Assembly: GCA_965204525.1 (NCBI GenBank)
Contig: OZ241994.1
Coordinates: forward strand, 372,001 to 436,000
From: Bin5 sp965204525
Lineage (GTDB): Bacteria; Chloroflexota; Anaerolineae; Caldilineales; Caldilineaceae
Direction of reading: 5' to 3'
DNA: 64,000 bases
Part shown: positions 7,921 to 17,544 of the stretch, one piece after another
Layout of the letters: each line of letters starts with the position of its first letter
Position numbering within the stretch: the first letter of the stretch is position 1
Position numbers and translations under genes: made by a program
The notes under the pieces: generated by a model
The model's input: only the letters and a program-made list of their open reading frames with translations
The model's database searches: none
What the model was told of the DNA's origin: nothing

Positions 7921-9321
7921 TCAATCGGCCGAAACAGGCTCCGGCCGGGACTCGGTCAGAAGCCGCATCGGCCTGTCCCCTTCGACTTCGTAGTTGGAGA
8001 AGGTCGGAAGATGCTCGACATTGGCTGCGAACATTTCATTCACCATCTCCCGGATTTCTGCCATCGAAAGCACTGCGGTCGTCAACGGATCGTGCAGAAT
8101 CGCCTGAAAGATCTTGCGTGGGTCGCCCTCAATAATCCCTTCCACCGCCATTTCCTCAATCTGCGCACTGAGGCCCGTTAGCATCGCAACTGACGCAGGA
8201 AGCGGGCCGACCCGCACACTTTCCAATCCCTTGTTGCTGGCCCACACCGGGATCTCGACACAGGCTTCCACCGGCAGATTATCAACCAGCGGCGTCGCTC
8301 CGTCGCCATTGGGCATGTTGCCGTTGAACTGGAACGGTTCGCCCCCTTCAAGCGCATTGATGATATAGGCGGCGTACTCGTATCCACGCGTAAGATTCAG
8401 GGGGGCCGAGTCGTCGAGCCAAGCGCGAATCTGCTCTTCCCAGTCATCTTCCCGGGCCGAATAATGTTTCAGAACGTAGGCGTATTCGCCGGGATTCCAG
8501 CCGGTGCCGTGCGTGCAGTACTTTTCGATCAGGTCCGGGCGCTTGCGGAACCAGGGGTTGTACTCCGAGTGATGGCCGCTGGACTCGGTCGGGTAGTAGT
8601 CCAGGTGCAAGAACATCTCATTGCGAACCTGTTCCTCGTTGTAGACCTCGGGCCTCTCAGTTATGGCCTTGCGAATCAAGGGGTAGGCATCCTCGCCATT
8701 CCACTCAAAGTTCAAGTACCAGGCCATGTGGTTAATGCCGGCGCACGTGTAGGTCATCTCGTCGGCCGGAGCTCCAATCCAGCGCGCAAGCATAGTGGCC
8801 GTGCCCTGTACGCTGTGGCAAAGGCCCGTGGCGACGATACTGGTCTCCTTCTGAATCGCGCGGCAGTTTATGACCATCGGGTTGGTATAGTTGAGCATCA
8901 CCGCATCGGGGCAAAGCCTTTCCATATCGCGCGCAATGTCCACCATCACCGGTGTCGTGCGCATGGAGCGGAAGATGCCGGAAGGACCGCGAGTATCTCC
9001 GATGTTTGTGTCTATGCCATATTTCTTCGGGATCTCGATATCGGTGCGCCAGACGTCGGTCTGGCCGACAAGGATTGTGACGATAACGTAGTCGGCGCCT
9101 TCCAGGGCTTCCTCCCGGCTGAGCGTGGTCTCCACACTGGCGGGATATCCACCCTCGCGAATGATGCGCCGCACGGCCTGTTCGATATAGTTGAGCTTCG
9201 ATGGGTCGATGTCCATCAAACAGATGGTGGCGTCCTCAAGACGAGAAAACGTAAGTACGTCTTTGACAAGCTTTCGGGTAAAGCCAAAGCTGCCTGCGCC
9301 AATGAAAGTGATTTTGGTCAA
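7921..9321 (-). CDS. Glycoside hydrolase family 4, probable alpha-galactosidase (MelA-type)
   Basis: The 466-residue protein begins with an NAD-binding fold, GAGSFGFTRKL at residues 8-18. It carries the GH4 metal/substrate signature C168-H169-S170-V171 and GINHMAW around H198 for Mn binding. Within GH4, CHSV is the signature associated with alpha-galactosidases, while other subgroups carry CHEV, CNVP or CDMP. GH4 enzymes use NAD and a divalent metal to cleave glycosides through a redox elimination mechanism in the cytosol. The start codon is TTG, supported by GAGGAGG seven bases upstream. It heads a two-gene unit with the NIPSNAP gene. Galacturonides are an alternative substrate class. Confidence 0.88.
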   Translation of the reverse strand: MTKITFIGAGSFGFTRKLVKDVLTFSRLEDATICLMDIDPSKLNYIEQAVRRIIREGGYPASVETTLSREEALEGADYVIVTILVGQTDVWRTDIEIPKKYGIDTNIGDTRGPSGIFRSMRTTPVMVDIARDMERLCPDAVMLNYTNPMVINCRAIQKETSIVATGLCHSVQGTATMLARWIGAPADEMTYTCAGINHMAWYLNFEWNGEDAYPLIRKAITERPEVYNEEQVRNEMFLHLDYYPTESSGHHSEYNPWFRKRPDLIEKYCTHGTGWNPGEYAYVLKHYSAREDDWEEQIRAWLDDSAPLNLTRGYEYAAYIINALEGGEPFQFNGNMPNGDGATPLVDNLPVEACVEIPVWASNKGLESVRVGPLPASVAMLTGLSAQIEEMAVEGIIEGDPRKIFQAILHDPLTTAVLSMAEIREMVNEMFAANVEHLPTFSNYEVEGDRPMRLLTESRPEPVSAD

Positions 9322-9494
9322 CTGATTACCTCCTCTTGAGAACAGTTCGGCACTGCGTGCAGGGCCCGAATGAAGGGCTTCAATTCAACAATAACCAACT
9401 GGAATTGGAAACCGAAAAGGCTTTGCAGGTCAGTGAATCCCATGCCACCTAGGATCATAGCACCGGGGGTGCTAACCTCCCAACAAGAGTAGTA

Positions 9495-9851
9495 TCAAAC
9501 TCGCAGAATTCGCCCGAAAAATGGCACGGGAGAGCGGCGCGCCCGAAGAGCATTGACGATTCCCACCACCCAGGCCACAACGACCGCCAAGTAGACTGCA
9601 ACTACCAGTGCGAACACGTAGGCTGCGACGACCCCGCCAAATGGCAGAAGAGAAACGAGCCAGGAGAAAACAATCCATGCTGCCGGGGCCAGAATCAGAG
9701 CCGCAACGATTGACAGTGATTGCAACGCGTGATAGCGCGAAAATGCGTCGTCCCTGCGCAGCGCCAGAATATAGGCCGGCCCCAGTACAGGCAGCAGATA
9801 GGCCAGTAGCGCGGCGTCGATGTTAAGCCCACCTCTCCCGGATTCGCTCAC
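9495..9851 (-). CDS. Small multi-pass membrane protein (DUF4870/Tic20-like)
   Basis: The 118-residue protein has three to four hydrophobic helices. It opens with LLAYLLPVLGPAYILALRRDD, then a FSRYHALQSL segment, which resembles the DUF4870/Tic20-like family of small membrane proteins. The GTG start overlaps the stop of the upstream ATPase gene by four bases (GTGA). It is therefore the last gene of the peptide-transporter operon. A role in the transporter is not established. The family is mostly uncharacterised. Confidence 0.65.
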   Translation of the reverse strand: MSESGRGGLNIDAALLAYLLPVLGPAYILALRRDDAFSRYHALQSLSIVAALILAPAAWIVFSWLVSLLPFGGVVAAYVFALVVAVYLAVVVAWVVGIVNALRARRSPVPFFGRILRV

Positions 9852-10870
9852 ACTCGTTCCCCTTCTCCGATCCCCTGCAGCGTCAGCTCGCGGGCGAAAT
9901 GACAGCTGGCAAAGTGGCCCGGCTCAATCTCCTCCAGACGCGGCTCCTCTTGCGTACACTGTTCCTGAGCGTAAAGGCAACGGGGATGGAAAACGCACCC
10001 TGACGGGGGATTGGCGGGACTGGGTATGTCACCTTCCAAAATGATCCGATTCAGTTTGATATCCGGGTCGGCCGGAGGGATGGCCGAAACCAATGCCTCG
10101 GTGTAAGGGTGCAGCGGCCGCCTGAGCAGCTTATCTGAACCGGCAATCTCCACCAGCCGTCCAACGTACATGACCGCAATCCGGTCGCACATGTGCTCAA
10201 CGACGGAGAGGTCGTGGGCAATGAAGAGGTAGGTCAGTCCCAGTTCGTCCTTCAATTCCTGGAGCAGGTTCAGCACCTGGGCTTGAATCGACACGTCCAG
10301 CGCCGAAACCGGCTCGTCGGCGATTATCAACCTCGGCCTTAGCGCCAGCGTCCGCGCGAGGCCAATTCGCTGCCGCTGCCCGCCGGAGAACTCGTGGGGA
10401 TAGCGGCGCATGTAGTTCGGGTCCAGTCCGACCGAGGTCATCAACTCGGAAACCCTGTCCTCCAATTGGCGCCCGGACGCTTCCTTGTGAATAATGAGCG
10501 GCTCTCCAATGAGGTCTTTCACGGTCAGCCGCGGATTCAGCGAACTGAATGGGTCCTGAAAGATCATGCGCATCTCTTTGCGAAGCGGCTTCATTTCCGC
10601 CTGGTCGATATTGGCGATATCGATGCGCTCGCCTTCGGCAGAAGTGTACCAGATCTCGCCCGCCGTCGGATCGTAAAGCCGCAAAACGGTTCGACCGACA
10701 GTCGTCTTGCCGGAGCCGCTCTCGCCTACGAGCCCCAACGCCTCATTGCGGTTAATCGCGAAGCTAACGCCGTCAACGGCTTTGACATGTCCAACGACAC
10801 GCTGCAGGAATCCCTTGCGAATGGGAAACCACTGTTTGAGGCCGTTGACTTCCAGCAGAGTTTCTTCCAT
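9848..10870 (-). CDS. oppF: Oligopeptide/dipeptide ABC transporter ATP-binding protein (OppF/DppF)
   Basis: The 340-residue ATPase has Walker A GESGSGKTT near residues 49-57, Q-loop IFQDPFSSLNPR, signature FSGGQRQRIGLAR and Walker B LIIADEPVSALD. The H-switch is IAHDLSVVEHM. The C-terminal region has the oligopeptide-type extension with four cysteines (GCVFHPRCLYAQEQC ... ASCHFA) typical of OppD/OppF/DppD/DppF. It would power uptake of peptides or other substrates with OppD, OppB and OppC. It is separated from oppC by the cytochrome gene but remains on the same strand with short gaps (20 bases). Confidence 0.92.
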   Translation of the reverse strand: MEETLLEVNGLKQWFPIRKGFLQRVVGHVKAVDGVSFAINRNEALGLVGESGSGKTTVGRTVLRLYDPTAGEIWYTSAEGERIDIANIDQAEMKPLRKEMRMIFQDPFSSLNPRLTVKDLIGEPLIIHKEASGRQLEDRVSELMTSVGLDPNYMRRYPHEFSGGQRQRIGLARTLALRPRLIIADEPVSALDVSIQAQVLNLLQELKDELGLTYLFIAHDLSVVEHMCDRIAVMYVGRLVEIAGSDKLLRRPLHPYTEALVSAIPPADPDIKLNRIILEGDIPSPANPPSGCVFHPRCLYAQEQCTQEEPRLEEIEPGHFASCHFARELTLQGIGEGERV

Positions 10871-10890
10871 TTCTTGTCTACGCTCTAGCG

Positions 10891-12759
10891 CTATTCAGCG
10901 GTCGAATCTGCCACCGCAACACTCTCCGAAGCCAGGAGGATGTCGGGATCTGTCCAGCCCTTCCATTGCTGCAGCTGTTGAAACGCCCTGCGGTAAATGA
11001 GCTGCACCTCGATGTTGATCTCGTCCCTGCCTTGTGTGCTCTCTCCATTTGGAAGGGCAAATCGGAACATCCCCTTCCTCGAAGACAGCGCCGGAATACG
11101 GCTGTCCTCCACCAGCTCCACCATGCGCCAGTGAGAGAAGGTCGGTTCTTCACCGGTCAAAGTGTCGCGCAGGATCTTGGCGTAGCCCTGACCGGCAAGT
11201 CCGGCCACGTCGCCAGCCCATTCAGGCAGCACCTCCCCTGCGACCAGGGCCAAGTCCCCCCCGCCGCCGTCAGTGGCCCGCACGACAAGGAGCACCTGGC
11301 GCAGTGGTGAACCGGTTGGATAGTGATGGCCCGCACCGGTATTGCTCACTTCCGTGTTCACGACAAGCTCTGTCCCCTCGAATTCGGCAGCCACTTCCAG
11401 TGAAATCGCGCTTCTCAGGAACTGTTCGTCGTTGGCGCCGGGCATCTGGTGCAGGTGGATCTGGTCCAGCTCCCGGAACAGGCCTCCCTTTTCGGGGTAA
11501 ACGAAATAGCTGCGCTGCGACCGTTCCGCCAGCTTTCCCAGGCCAGCTGGCAGCGTGCGACCGCTGGTCTTTTCCAGCCAGGCTGCTGTCTGCACCAGGC
11601 TCTCCATACTGGATGTCAGCCGCGGCGCCTCGGGCATGTGACAGTTTTGGCAGGTCTGACCTGTATCGGGATCACTGTATGGACTCTCAAGCCACTCCCC
11701 GTAGGAGTTGTAGATTTCAGTCGTGTCATTGACACCATAGTGACAGGACGCGCAGAACGCACTCTCCCGGTGCAGCTGGTTGAAGCTGTCCTTTGGCCGG
11801 GCAACGTCATCGACGGTTCCCATCAGCAAGTCCTCTCCGGACTTGGGCCGGTAGAGGGTCAGGGAGAGAATGCCAGGCATCGCAGGATCCGGCAGAACAG
11901 TGTCCGTATAGAATTTTACGGCGCCAATCTTGTGACAGAAATCACATGAGATCCCTTCAGCGGCCACGCCAACTGCTTCGTTCGGGCTTACACCGTCGGG
12001 CAGTTCGTCGCTGGCGTCGCTAGTCTCTTGCATATGGCAACCATTCCAACTGCAACTGTTGTCGGCGTCGAGCTTGGAGGCCATCGGCGTATGGCAGGCC
12101 GCGCAGTTTCCGTCACGTTTCGGAAAGTCCACTTTGAAGCCGGGTCCAAAGTAAGGGTCGTCAGGGTCGCGAGTGCGTGGCAGACCAGTATAGTAATTGC
12201 TGTTGCGGCTGCGGTTTCCTTCTACGTCGGTGCCGTTGTACATCGTCAGAAAGCGGACGTTGACAGCTGACTGGCTGTGCGCGTCGCGCTGCCACTCTGC
12301 GTAAGACGGATGGCATTCACCACAGTTCTCGGAAGGCTCCCAGTCGTAGACAGAGTTGTCGACCCGGTTGTGGGGATGCAGTTCGATACCGACTTCCTCG
12401 TCGCCGCCGGTTGCCTCGGTCCAGCCAAAAATGTACCCCTCCGCCCATGCCACCAGTGTAACGCTCTCAGCGGTAGGAACGCCTTGGATCGTGAACCCAC
12501 CGTCTTCGTCCGTGTAGGTATGATTTGCGGTCGTCTGCACCCTGACAAGGGCGCCGGCGACCGGCCCATCGACGTCGGTGACGATGCCGCTGACGGAAGC
12601 AGTAGCCTGTTGTGGCCATGCAAAGACGGCAATCACTGTACCGAAGATGAGCAGAACGAGCAGGAGCAGGATAAGAAAAAGGGGCCGCGCCCAAGCCCGA
12701 AGCACAACGGCAAAAGCATTGCCACCGACTTGAAAAGACCCAGGCCTGCCCAACTCCAC
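10891..12759 (-). CDS. Membrane-anchored six-haem cytochrome c with carboxypeptidase-like regulatory domain
   Basis: The 622-residue protein has one N-terminal transmembrane helix (about residues 27-48). A beta-sandwich domain follows at about 52-125 (ASVSGIVTDVDGPVAGALVRV), like carboxypeptidase regulatory domains. The haem region has CGECH 146-150, CAACH 219-223, CSWNGCH 236-242 (a CX4CH variant), CDFCH 272-276, CASCH 336-340 and CQNCH 370-374. The C-terminal third (about 440-600) is beta-rich and haem-free. It would lie outside the membrane and carry electrons. It resembles the cytochrome c554/NrfA-like multihaem group, but no catalytic site can be assigned. The gene sits 14 bases after oppC and 20 before oppF, an unexpected place for a cytochrome. 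The GTG start is tentative. Confidence 0.8.
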   Translation of the reverse strand: MELGRPGSFQVGGNAFAVVLRAWARPLFLILLLLVLLIFGTVIAVFAWPQQATASVSGIVTDVDGPVAGALVRVQTTANHTYTDEDGGFTIQGVPTAESVTLVAWAEGYIFGWTEATGGDEEVGIELHPHNRVDNSVYDWEPSENCGECHPSYAEWQRDAHSQSAVNVRFLTMYNGTDVEGNRSRNSNYYTGLPRTRDPDDPYFGPGFKVDFPKRDGNCAACHTPMASKLDADNSCSWNGCHMQETSDASDELPDGVSPNEAVGVAAEGISCDFCHKIGAVKFYTDTVLPDPAMPGILSLTLYRPKSGEDLLMGTVDDVARPKDSFNQLHRESAFCASCHYGVNDTTEIYNSYGEWLESPYSDPDTGQTCQNCHMPEAPRLTSSMESLVQTAAWLEKTSGRTLPAGLGKLAERSQRSYFVYPEKGGLFRELDQIHLHQMPGANDEQFLRSAISLEVAAEFEGTELVVNTEVSNTGAGHHYPTGSPLRQVLLVVRATDGGGGDLALVAGEVLPEWAGDVAGLAGQGYAKILRDTLTGEEPTFSHWRMVELVEDSRIPALSSRKGMFRFALPNGESTQGRDEINIEVQLIYRRAFQQLQQWKGWTDPDILLASESVAVADSTAE

Positions 12760-12773
12760 TCTCCGTCTCGATC

Positions 12774-13919
12774 TCAGACGATTGAATAGGGGTCCGCTGC
12801 ATCACGCAGTCCGTCCCCCAAAAAGTTGAATCCCAGCACGGCAACGATGATGAAGATGACCGGCGTCATGATCCAGGTGTGCGTGCCGAGGGTCTGCAGG
12901 TTCTGTGCGTCGCGCATCAGGAAGCCCCAGCTCACGAGCGGTTCCTGGATTCCAATGCCCAGGAAGCTGAGAAATGCCTCAGCAAGGATAATCTGAGGGA
13001 TGGTAAGCGTGAGCACGACGATGATGTGGCTGATCGAATTGGGGAAGAGGTGGAGGAATATGATGCGAGCGTCGGACGCGCCCATCTCCTTGGCGGCGAG
13101 GATGAAGTCAGTTTCGCGGAAGGCCAGCACTTTGCCGCGCACTTCGCGGGCCAGGAGCGTCCAAGAGAGCAAGGAAAAGATGATCACCATGATGATGAAG
13201 ACCTGCAATGAGTCCCACGTGCGCGGAATGATCGCGGCCAGCGCCAGCCAGAGCGGCAGTTGCGGGAACGATGCAACGAACTCCACGAATCGCTGAATGA
13301 CGTTGTCGATTACGCCGCCATAGTAGCCGGAAACGATGCCGACGACCGCGCCGACTACGATGCTGACGATGGTCGCGAACAGGCTAAGCGAAAGCGATAT
13401 GCGCCCTGCGGTGCAAGCCCGTCCCCAAAGATCTCTGCCCTGCTTCTCCGTACCAAGCAGGTGGATTTTGCCGCCCTCGCCCACGCCGAAGAGATGATAG
13501 CGCGTGGGGATCAGGCCCAGGACTTTCCATTCCCAGCTCCTGACGAAGAACTGTATATCAAAGCGCTGCTCGGGATCTTCCTCCCACAGTGGCTCGAACG
13601 TCTTGGGGTCGATGGTCACGACCTGATTGTAAACAAAAGGACGTAGATGAAACCTGCCCTCGGCATCGATCAGGCGGATTCGAGTGGGAGGGATAAAACT
13701 GTCCTGCAGATTGGCGTCCGTAGGATCAACGGGGGCGAAGAATTCAGCGAAGATAGCCAGGATGATCAATGAGAGCACCATGAGTCCGCCGGCGATGGCA
13801 GGCCGGCTCTTTCTGAACCGCTGCCATACGAGCTGGAAGTAGGACTCGTGCTGTTCTTCGTCCTGTCCGTCCGAAAGAAGCCCTGTATCGGGTCCAACCT
13901 GGTTTTGCAATGATTCCAT
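12774..13919 (-). CDS. oppC: Peptide ABC transporter permease (OppC/DppC)
   Basis: The protein has an N-terminal tail, a first membrane helix (AGGLMVLSLIILAIFAEFFAP), a large external loop with PVDPTDANLQDSFIPP, and five further helices. The BPD-transport EAA-like motif is in AAKEMGASDARIIFLHLFPN. These match OppC/DppC, the second inner-membrane permease. About 130 residues between the first helix and the transport domain form a longer loop than in E. coli OppC. ATG at 13919 gives 381 residues. A TTG 60 bases upstream (13979) has a slightly better ribosome site, so the true start is uncertain. It follows oppB by about 145 bases. Confidence 0.88.
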   Translation of the reverse strand: MESLQNQVGPDTGLLSDGQDEEQHESYFQLVWQRFRKSRPAIAGGLMVLSLIILAIFAEFFAPVDPTDANLQDSFIPPTRIRLIDAEGRFHLRPFVYNQVVTIDPKTFEPLWEEDPEQRFDIQFFVRSWEWKVLGLIPTRYHLFGVGEGGKIHLLGTEKQGRDLWGRACTAGRISLSLSLFATIVSIVVGAVVGIVSGYYGGVIDNVIQRFVEFVASFPQLPLWLALAAIIPRTWDSLQVFIIMVIIFSLLSWTLLAREVRGKVLAFRETDFILAAKEMGASDARIIFLHLFPNSISHIIVVLTLTIPQIILAEAFLSFLGIGIQEPLVSWGFLMRDAQNLQTLGTHTWIMTPVIFIIVAVLGFNFLGDGLRDAADPYSIV

Positions 13920-14062
13920 GATGAAAAAGGGGGATACGCGTGACGAGATTGTGAATACAGTGATCCGCCGGGCCCTCAAACTCGATTCCTGTCAGGCCTC
14001 CGGCAGCTACTGCTCATCTCCGGCTTACTTCCTGACCACACTCAAAGAGTCTTGTCGTCCTA

Positions 14063-15091
14063 CTAGGAAAAGCGCACACGCGGGTCCAGAACCGCCAGCG
14101 ATATATCCGCAATCAAATTGCCAGCCACCAACAGCACGCCGTAAATCAGCAGACAGCTCGCCGAAATGTAAATGTCCTCGTTGCGAAGAGAGGTCAGTAG
14201 CAACGTACCTATCGTCGGCAGACCCAAAACGATTGAGGCCTGCAGTTCCCCTTGCAGCATATATGGAAGAGAAGTCCCCTGGTACATGATGATAGGGTGC
14301 AGCGCATTCGGCACAGCGTGCCGCCGCATGACCTGGCCTTCGGTCAGCCCCTTGGAACGGGCGGTCGTAACGTACTGCGCGTTCAACTCGTCCAGCATAT
14401 TGCCCCGCATAACGCGCATGTTCCGGGCCACGCCGCCCAACCCGGCGATTACCACCACAGGCCAGATATGCTGGAGCAAATCCAACAGTTTTGCCCACGT
14501 CTGCCTGATCTCTTCCAAGCTGCCGAATGCCCACGGCACTACCACGTATTTTGGGGAGTGAAATGCCGTAACATGCTCCTGTTCCAGTGTAAAAACAAGG
14601 AAGAACATGATCGCCAATGCGATCCAGAATCGAGGCAACGCGGACAGAATGAAGGCAGCGAAAGCGGCCAGGTTGTCCGCGAGCGAATACTGCCGCGGCG
14701 CGACAAGAATGCCGGCGACGATCCCAACCACGGTCGACGTCAGATGCGCCAGCACCGCCAGCAGCAACGTGCGCGGGAACCGCTCCGCGATCAGTTCACC
14801 CACGTCCCGCTTGTAAGCGAAAGAGAAGCCGAAGCTCCCCTTCGTCACCATGTCACGTATCCAGACAAAAAACTGCAGCGGCAAGGGCTTATCCAGGCCG
14901 TATCGCTGACGAAACAGTTCGGCCTGAGCCTCTGCTTCCGATTCGGTTGCGCCTCCTTGTTCGACGAGAAACGACTTGTAACCGTCAGCATAGTCACCGG
15001 GCGGCAATTGAATCACAATGAAGCTGACCAGCGCGATGCCCAGGACGACTGCTATAGACACGCCAACTCGGCGAACGATGTATCCGATCAT
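14063..15091 (-). CDS. oppB: Peptide ABC transporter permease (OppB/DppB)
   Basis: The 342-residue protein starts MIGYIVRRVGVSIAVVLGIAL, the typical OppB opening helix. It has six membrane helices and an EAA-like loop TTARSKGLTEGQVMRRHAVPNAL near residue 250. The DppB/OppB family forms the translocation pore with OppC. The loop of about residues 40-100 contains FRQRYGLDKPLPLQFFVWI, also characteristic. It lies about 105 bases after the substrate-binding-protein gene, and a strong stem-loop stands in that gap. Confidence 0.92.
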   Translation of the reverse strand: MIGYIVRRVGVSIAVVLGIALVSFIVIQLPPGDYADGYKSFLVEQGGATESEAEAQAELFRQRYGLDKPLPLQFFVWIRDMVTKGSFGFSFAYKRDVGELIAERFPRTLLLAVLAHLTSTVVGIVAGILVAPRQYSLADNLAAFAAFILSALPRFWIALAIMFFLVFTLEQEHVTAFHSPKYVVVPWAFGSLEEIRQTWAKLLDLLQHIWPVVVIAGLGGVARNMRVMRGNMLDELNAQYVTTARSKGLTEGQVMRRHAVPNALHPIIMYQGTSLPYMLQGELQASIVLGLPTIGTLLLTSLRNEDIYISASCLLIYGVLLVAGNLIADISLAVLDPRVRFS

Positions 15092-15142
15092 TAGACGAAA
15101 ATAAGAAAAGACTCAGGATTTCTTGCTTAGAGAGTGTAGAAA

Positions 15143-15169
15143 GAGGAGTGAGACTCGCTCTCACTCCTC
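15143..15169 (-). terminator. Stem-loop between the SBP gene and oppB
   Basis: GAGGAGTGAGA (15143-15153) and TCTCACTCCTC (15159-15169) are perfect 11-base arms with a five-base loop. The hairpin lies 27 bases after the stop of the SBP gene and 51 bases before oppB. It is not followed by a clean T-run, so it probably acts as an RNA-stability or partial termination element rather than a full terminator. Confidence 0.65.
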
Positions 15170-15196
15170 TCTACTCTTTCCTCTCTACTCGGAATT

Positions 15197-17377
15197 CTAT
15201 TCGCTATCGTAGGTCGGAATCACACCCGGGCGAATCTGCTCAATCTGATCCTCCGGAGCAACCCAGACCTGCTCGGCCATCACATTGTCCCAAGTCCACT
15301 GGTACATGAACACGGGCATCCCTGCCGGAACGTTGTTGAAGCGCTTCGCGGCTGCGAGTCCATAGCGGCCGACAAATACGCCAACAAAGTAGACGTTCTC
15401 GGTTACGATCCGGTTGTATTCGGCCATCTGCTGAATGCGCACCTCCGTGTCCGGTTCGGCGCAGAAGGCGGTGACTATATCGATCAAATCCTGCTCAAAG
15501 TCGAGAAGCTCACGCGGTTCTGCACCTTCACGGTGGAAGCTGTATTCCTTTGTGACAGGTCCGAGGTCGGTGCAGCGGGTGAACGGAACAGCATAGACCT
15601 GGCTGTCGCGATCTACCCTCAACTCCCATTCGCCGGCCTCGATCAGCTCACGGCGGGCCGCGCTGTTAAGCGGGCGTACGTTGATCTGCACGCCAAGGTC
15701 GCCGAGCAGAGTTACGGCAGCGTCGCCAACGGTCTGCGTTTCCTCGGCATCTTCGCTGGTGATGAGCGCCAGGACAAGGTTTTCGCCACTGGCCAGGCGA
15801 TCGGTCGGCCAGTTCAGAGTTCCGTCACCATCAGTGTCCTCGAAACCCAAGTCGGCAAGCAGTGCGGCCGCAGCCTCCGGCCTGTTGTTGAAGTAGGCCA
15901 CCGTACTGCGATCGAAGTAGGAAGACCCGGGGAACAGTCCGCCTGCCCAACCGCGCAGGAACGGTCCGCGCAGGATTGACTGCGAGATTCCCTCACGGTC
16001 CATGGCAAAGCTGACAGCCTTGCGGAACCGCACATCGCGGAACAGTTCGCGTAAGGCCGCGTCTCGGTCATCATTCACGCCCAAAGAAGAGGAAAGGTTC
16101 AGCTTGATGCTGAAACCCAGCGTCTCCGGACCCCACTCAACGTAGAAGTGGGCATCATCCTCTTCGGCACGCTTCAGCGTCTCGATAAAGGTGCTGGGAT
16201 TTTCCAGATTGGAGTGATCCGCAGTTCCTGCCAGCGTGCTCAGCGTGCGGCCTACGCCTGACGGCCCTTTCTCAAATACAACCTCATCCAGATAGGGCAG
16301 CTGGTTACCGGCTTCGTCCACGCCCCAGAAGTACGGGTTTCGACGCAGGATCATCAACTCGTCCGTAATATACTCTACCGGAACGAACGGTCCCAGGACT
16401 ACGGGAATCTGGTCAGGCGGCATCGAAGCCTCGAAGTCCACATAGTCCATATCGCTGTTGTACTTGGGATGGAGTGGCTTCAGGTAGTGGGCAGGTGAGA
16501 TGTGAAAGTCGCTCTCGTCCATTTGGAAGAGGGACTGTACCGGGAAGGGGACCGGGAAGACGAACTTGAATGTGTAGTCGTCGATTACCTCAAGCTGCGT
16601 CAATTCGCCGTCGAACGTCCACGCGGACGCACCCTTCGGTGACTGCACATTGGAGTCGATGATCATATCTTCCCAAGTGAACAGGATATCCTCAGTTGTG
16701 AAAGGATGACCGTCCGACCACTTGGCCCCTTCGAGCAGATTCATCGTCAACTCGTAGCCGTCTTCGCTCCACTCCCAACTCCTGGCCACAAAAGGCAGCG
16801 GCTCCAGCGAATCAGAGCGGCGGAAGATCGGGCCTGATTTGAGCAGGCTTGCAAACGCGGCCGCCTCGATCCCAAACCAGCCGGCGCTTTGCCCCGCGCC
16901 GCGGTTGAAGCCTTCGGTCGGGCAGGCCGAGAAATCGCGCCAGACACCGCCATAGACTCCTATACCTTCGGCCATGCCGCTCGCCAGCACGACACGCGGC
17001 TCAACTGGAAGACGCTCTTCCACCGGCGGTAACTCGCCCGCGGCGACAAGCTCGCTGATCCAGTCCGGCTCACTGTAGGAATCCAGCGCCTTGTACGTGA
17101 CGATCTGGTCAAGCGGCAGTTTTTGGACCGGGCGACTGCCGACGATCAGCTGGGGCTCCGGATACTCGCTGGGAGAGAGATCGACCTCCATCATCTCCTC
17201 TTCTGCTTCGGTGTCCTCAGCTTTCGCCTCCTCGGCAGCAGGCGCTGCCTCTTCCTGGGATGTGTCCTCGGCCGCCGGTTCCGGCTCGTCGCCGCCGCCG
17301 CAGGCACTGATGATCATGGATGCCACGATCAGCAGGGACAGCACCAGTGAAATCGTTTTCCTTCTCTTGCGTGACAT
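15197..17377 (-). CDS. Extracellular solute-binding protein family 5, lipoprotein
   Basis: The 726-residue protein has a lipoprotein signal peptide ending IISAC (C26), then an acidic Glu/Ala-rich linker to about residue 65. The mature part has the SBP_bac_5 features: SREWSEDGYELTMNLLEGAKWSDGHPFTTEDILFTWED-type peptide-pocket region around 200-235 and FRKAVSFAMDRE around 450. It is the external receptor of the peptide-type importer encoded by the adjacent genes. At over 700 residues it is longer than the usual 500-600. AGGAGGA precedes the ATG. The ligand may be peptide or oligosaccharide, since this family also binds sugars in related bacteria. Confidence 0.9.
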   Translation of the reverse strand: MSRKRRKTISLVLSLLIVASMIISACGGGDEPEPAAEDTSQEEAAPAAEEAKAEDTEAEEEMMEVDLSPSEYPEPQLIVGSRPVQKLPLDQIVTYKALDSYSEPDWISELVAAGELPPVEERLPVEPRVVLASGMAEGIGVYGGVWRDFSACPTEGFNRGAGQSAGWFGIEAAAFASLLKSGPIFRRSDSLEPLPFVARSWEWSEDGYELTMNLLEGAKWSDGHPFTTEDILFTWEDMIIDSNVQSPKGASAWTFDGELTQLEVIDDYTFKFVFPVPFPVQSLFQMDESDFHISPAHYLKPLHPKYNSDMDYVDFEASMPPDQIPVVLGPFVPVEYITDELMILRRNPYFWGVDEAGNQLPYLDEVVFEKGPSGVGRTLSTLAGTADHSNLENPSTFIETLKRAEEDDAHFYVEWGPETLGFSIKLNLSSSLGVNDDRDAALRELFRDVRFRKAVSFAMDREGISQSILRGPFLRGWAGGLFPGSSYFDRSTVAYFNNRPEAAAALLADLGFEDTDGDGTLNWPTDRLASGENLVLALITSEDAEETQTVGDAAVTLLGDLGVQINVRPLNSAARRELIEAGEWELRVDRDSQVYAVPFTRCTDLGPVTKEYSFHREGAEPRELLDFEQDLIDIVTAFCAEPDTEVRIQQMAEYNRIVTENVYFVGVFVGRYGLAAAKRFNNVPAGMPVFMYQWTWDNVMAEQVWVAPEDQIEQIRPGVIPTYDSE

Positions 17378-17544
17378 TAATGTTCCTCCTTAAAGGGATT
17401 GTTGTGGAGAATTTTACGGTGTGCCGGTGATGGCGCACTGCAATATGAAAATGGCCCTTTCGAACCCTCGAGAGCTGGATTGGCCTTGCCGATTCCCGGC
17501 AACTGCGAACTGGTGGGGCAGCAATCTCCCCTTGCAGATCAGCA

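Noticed and set aside
8464..9339. A 291-residue plus-strand frame
   Set aside because: It is antisense to the GH4 glycosidase, whose NAD motif, CHSV signature and ribosome site are clear.
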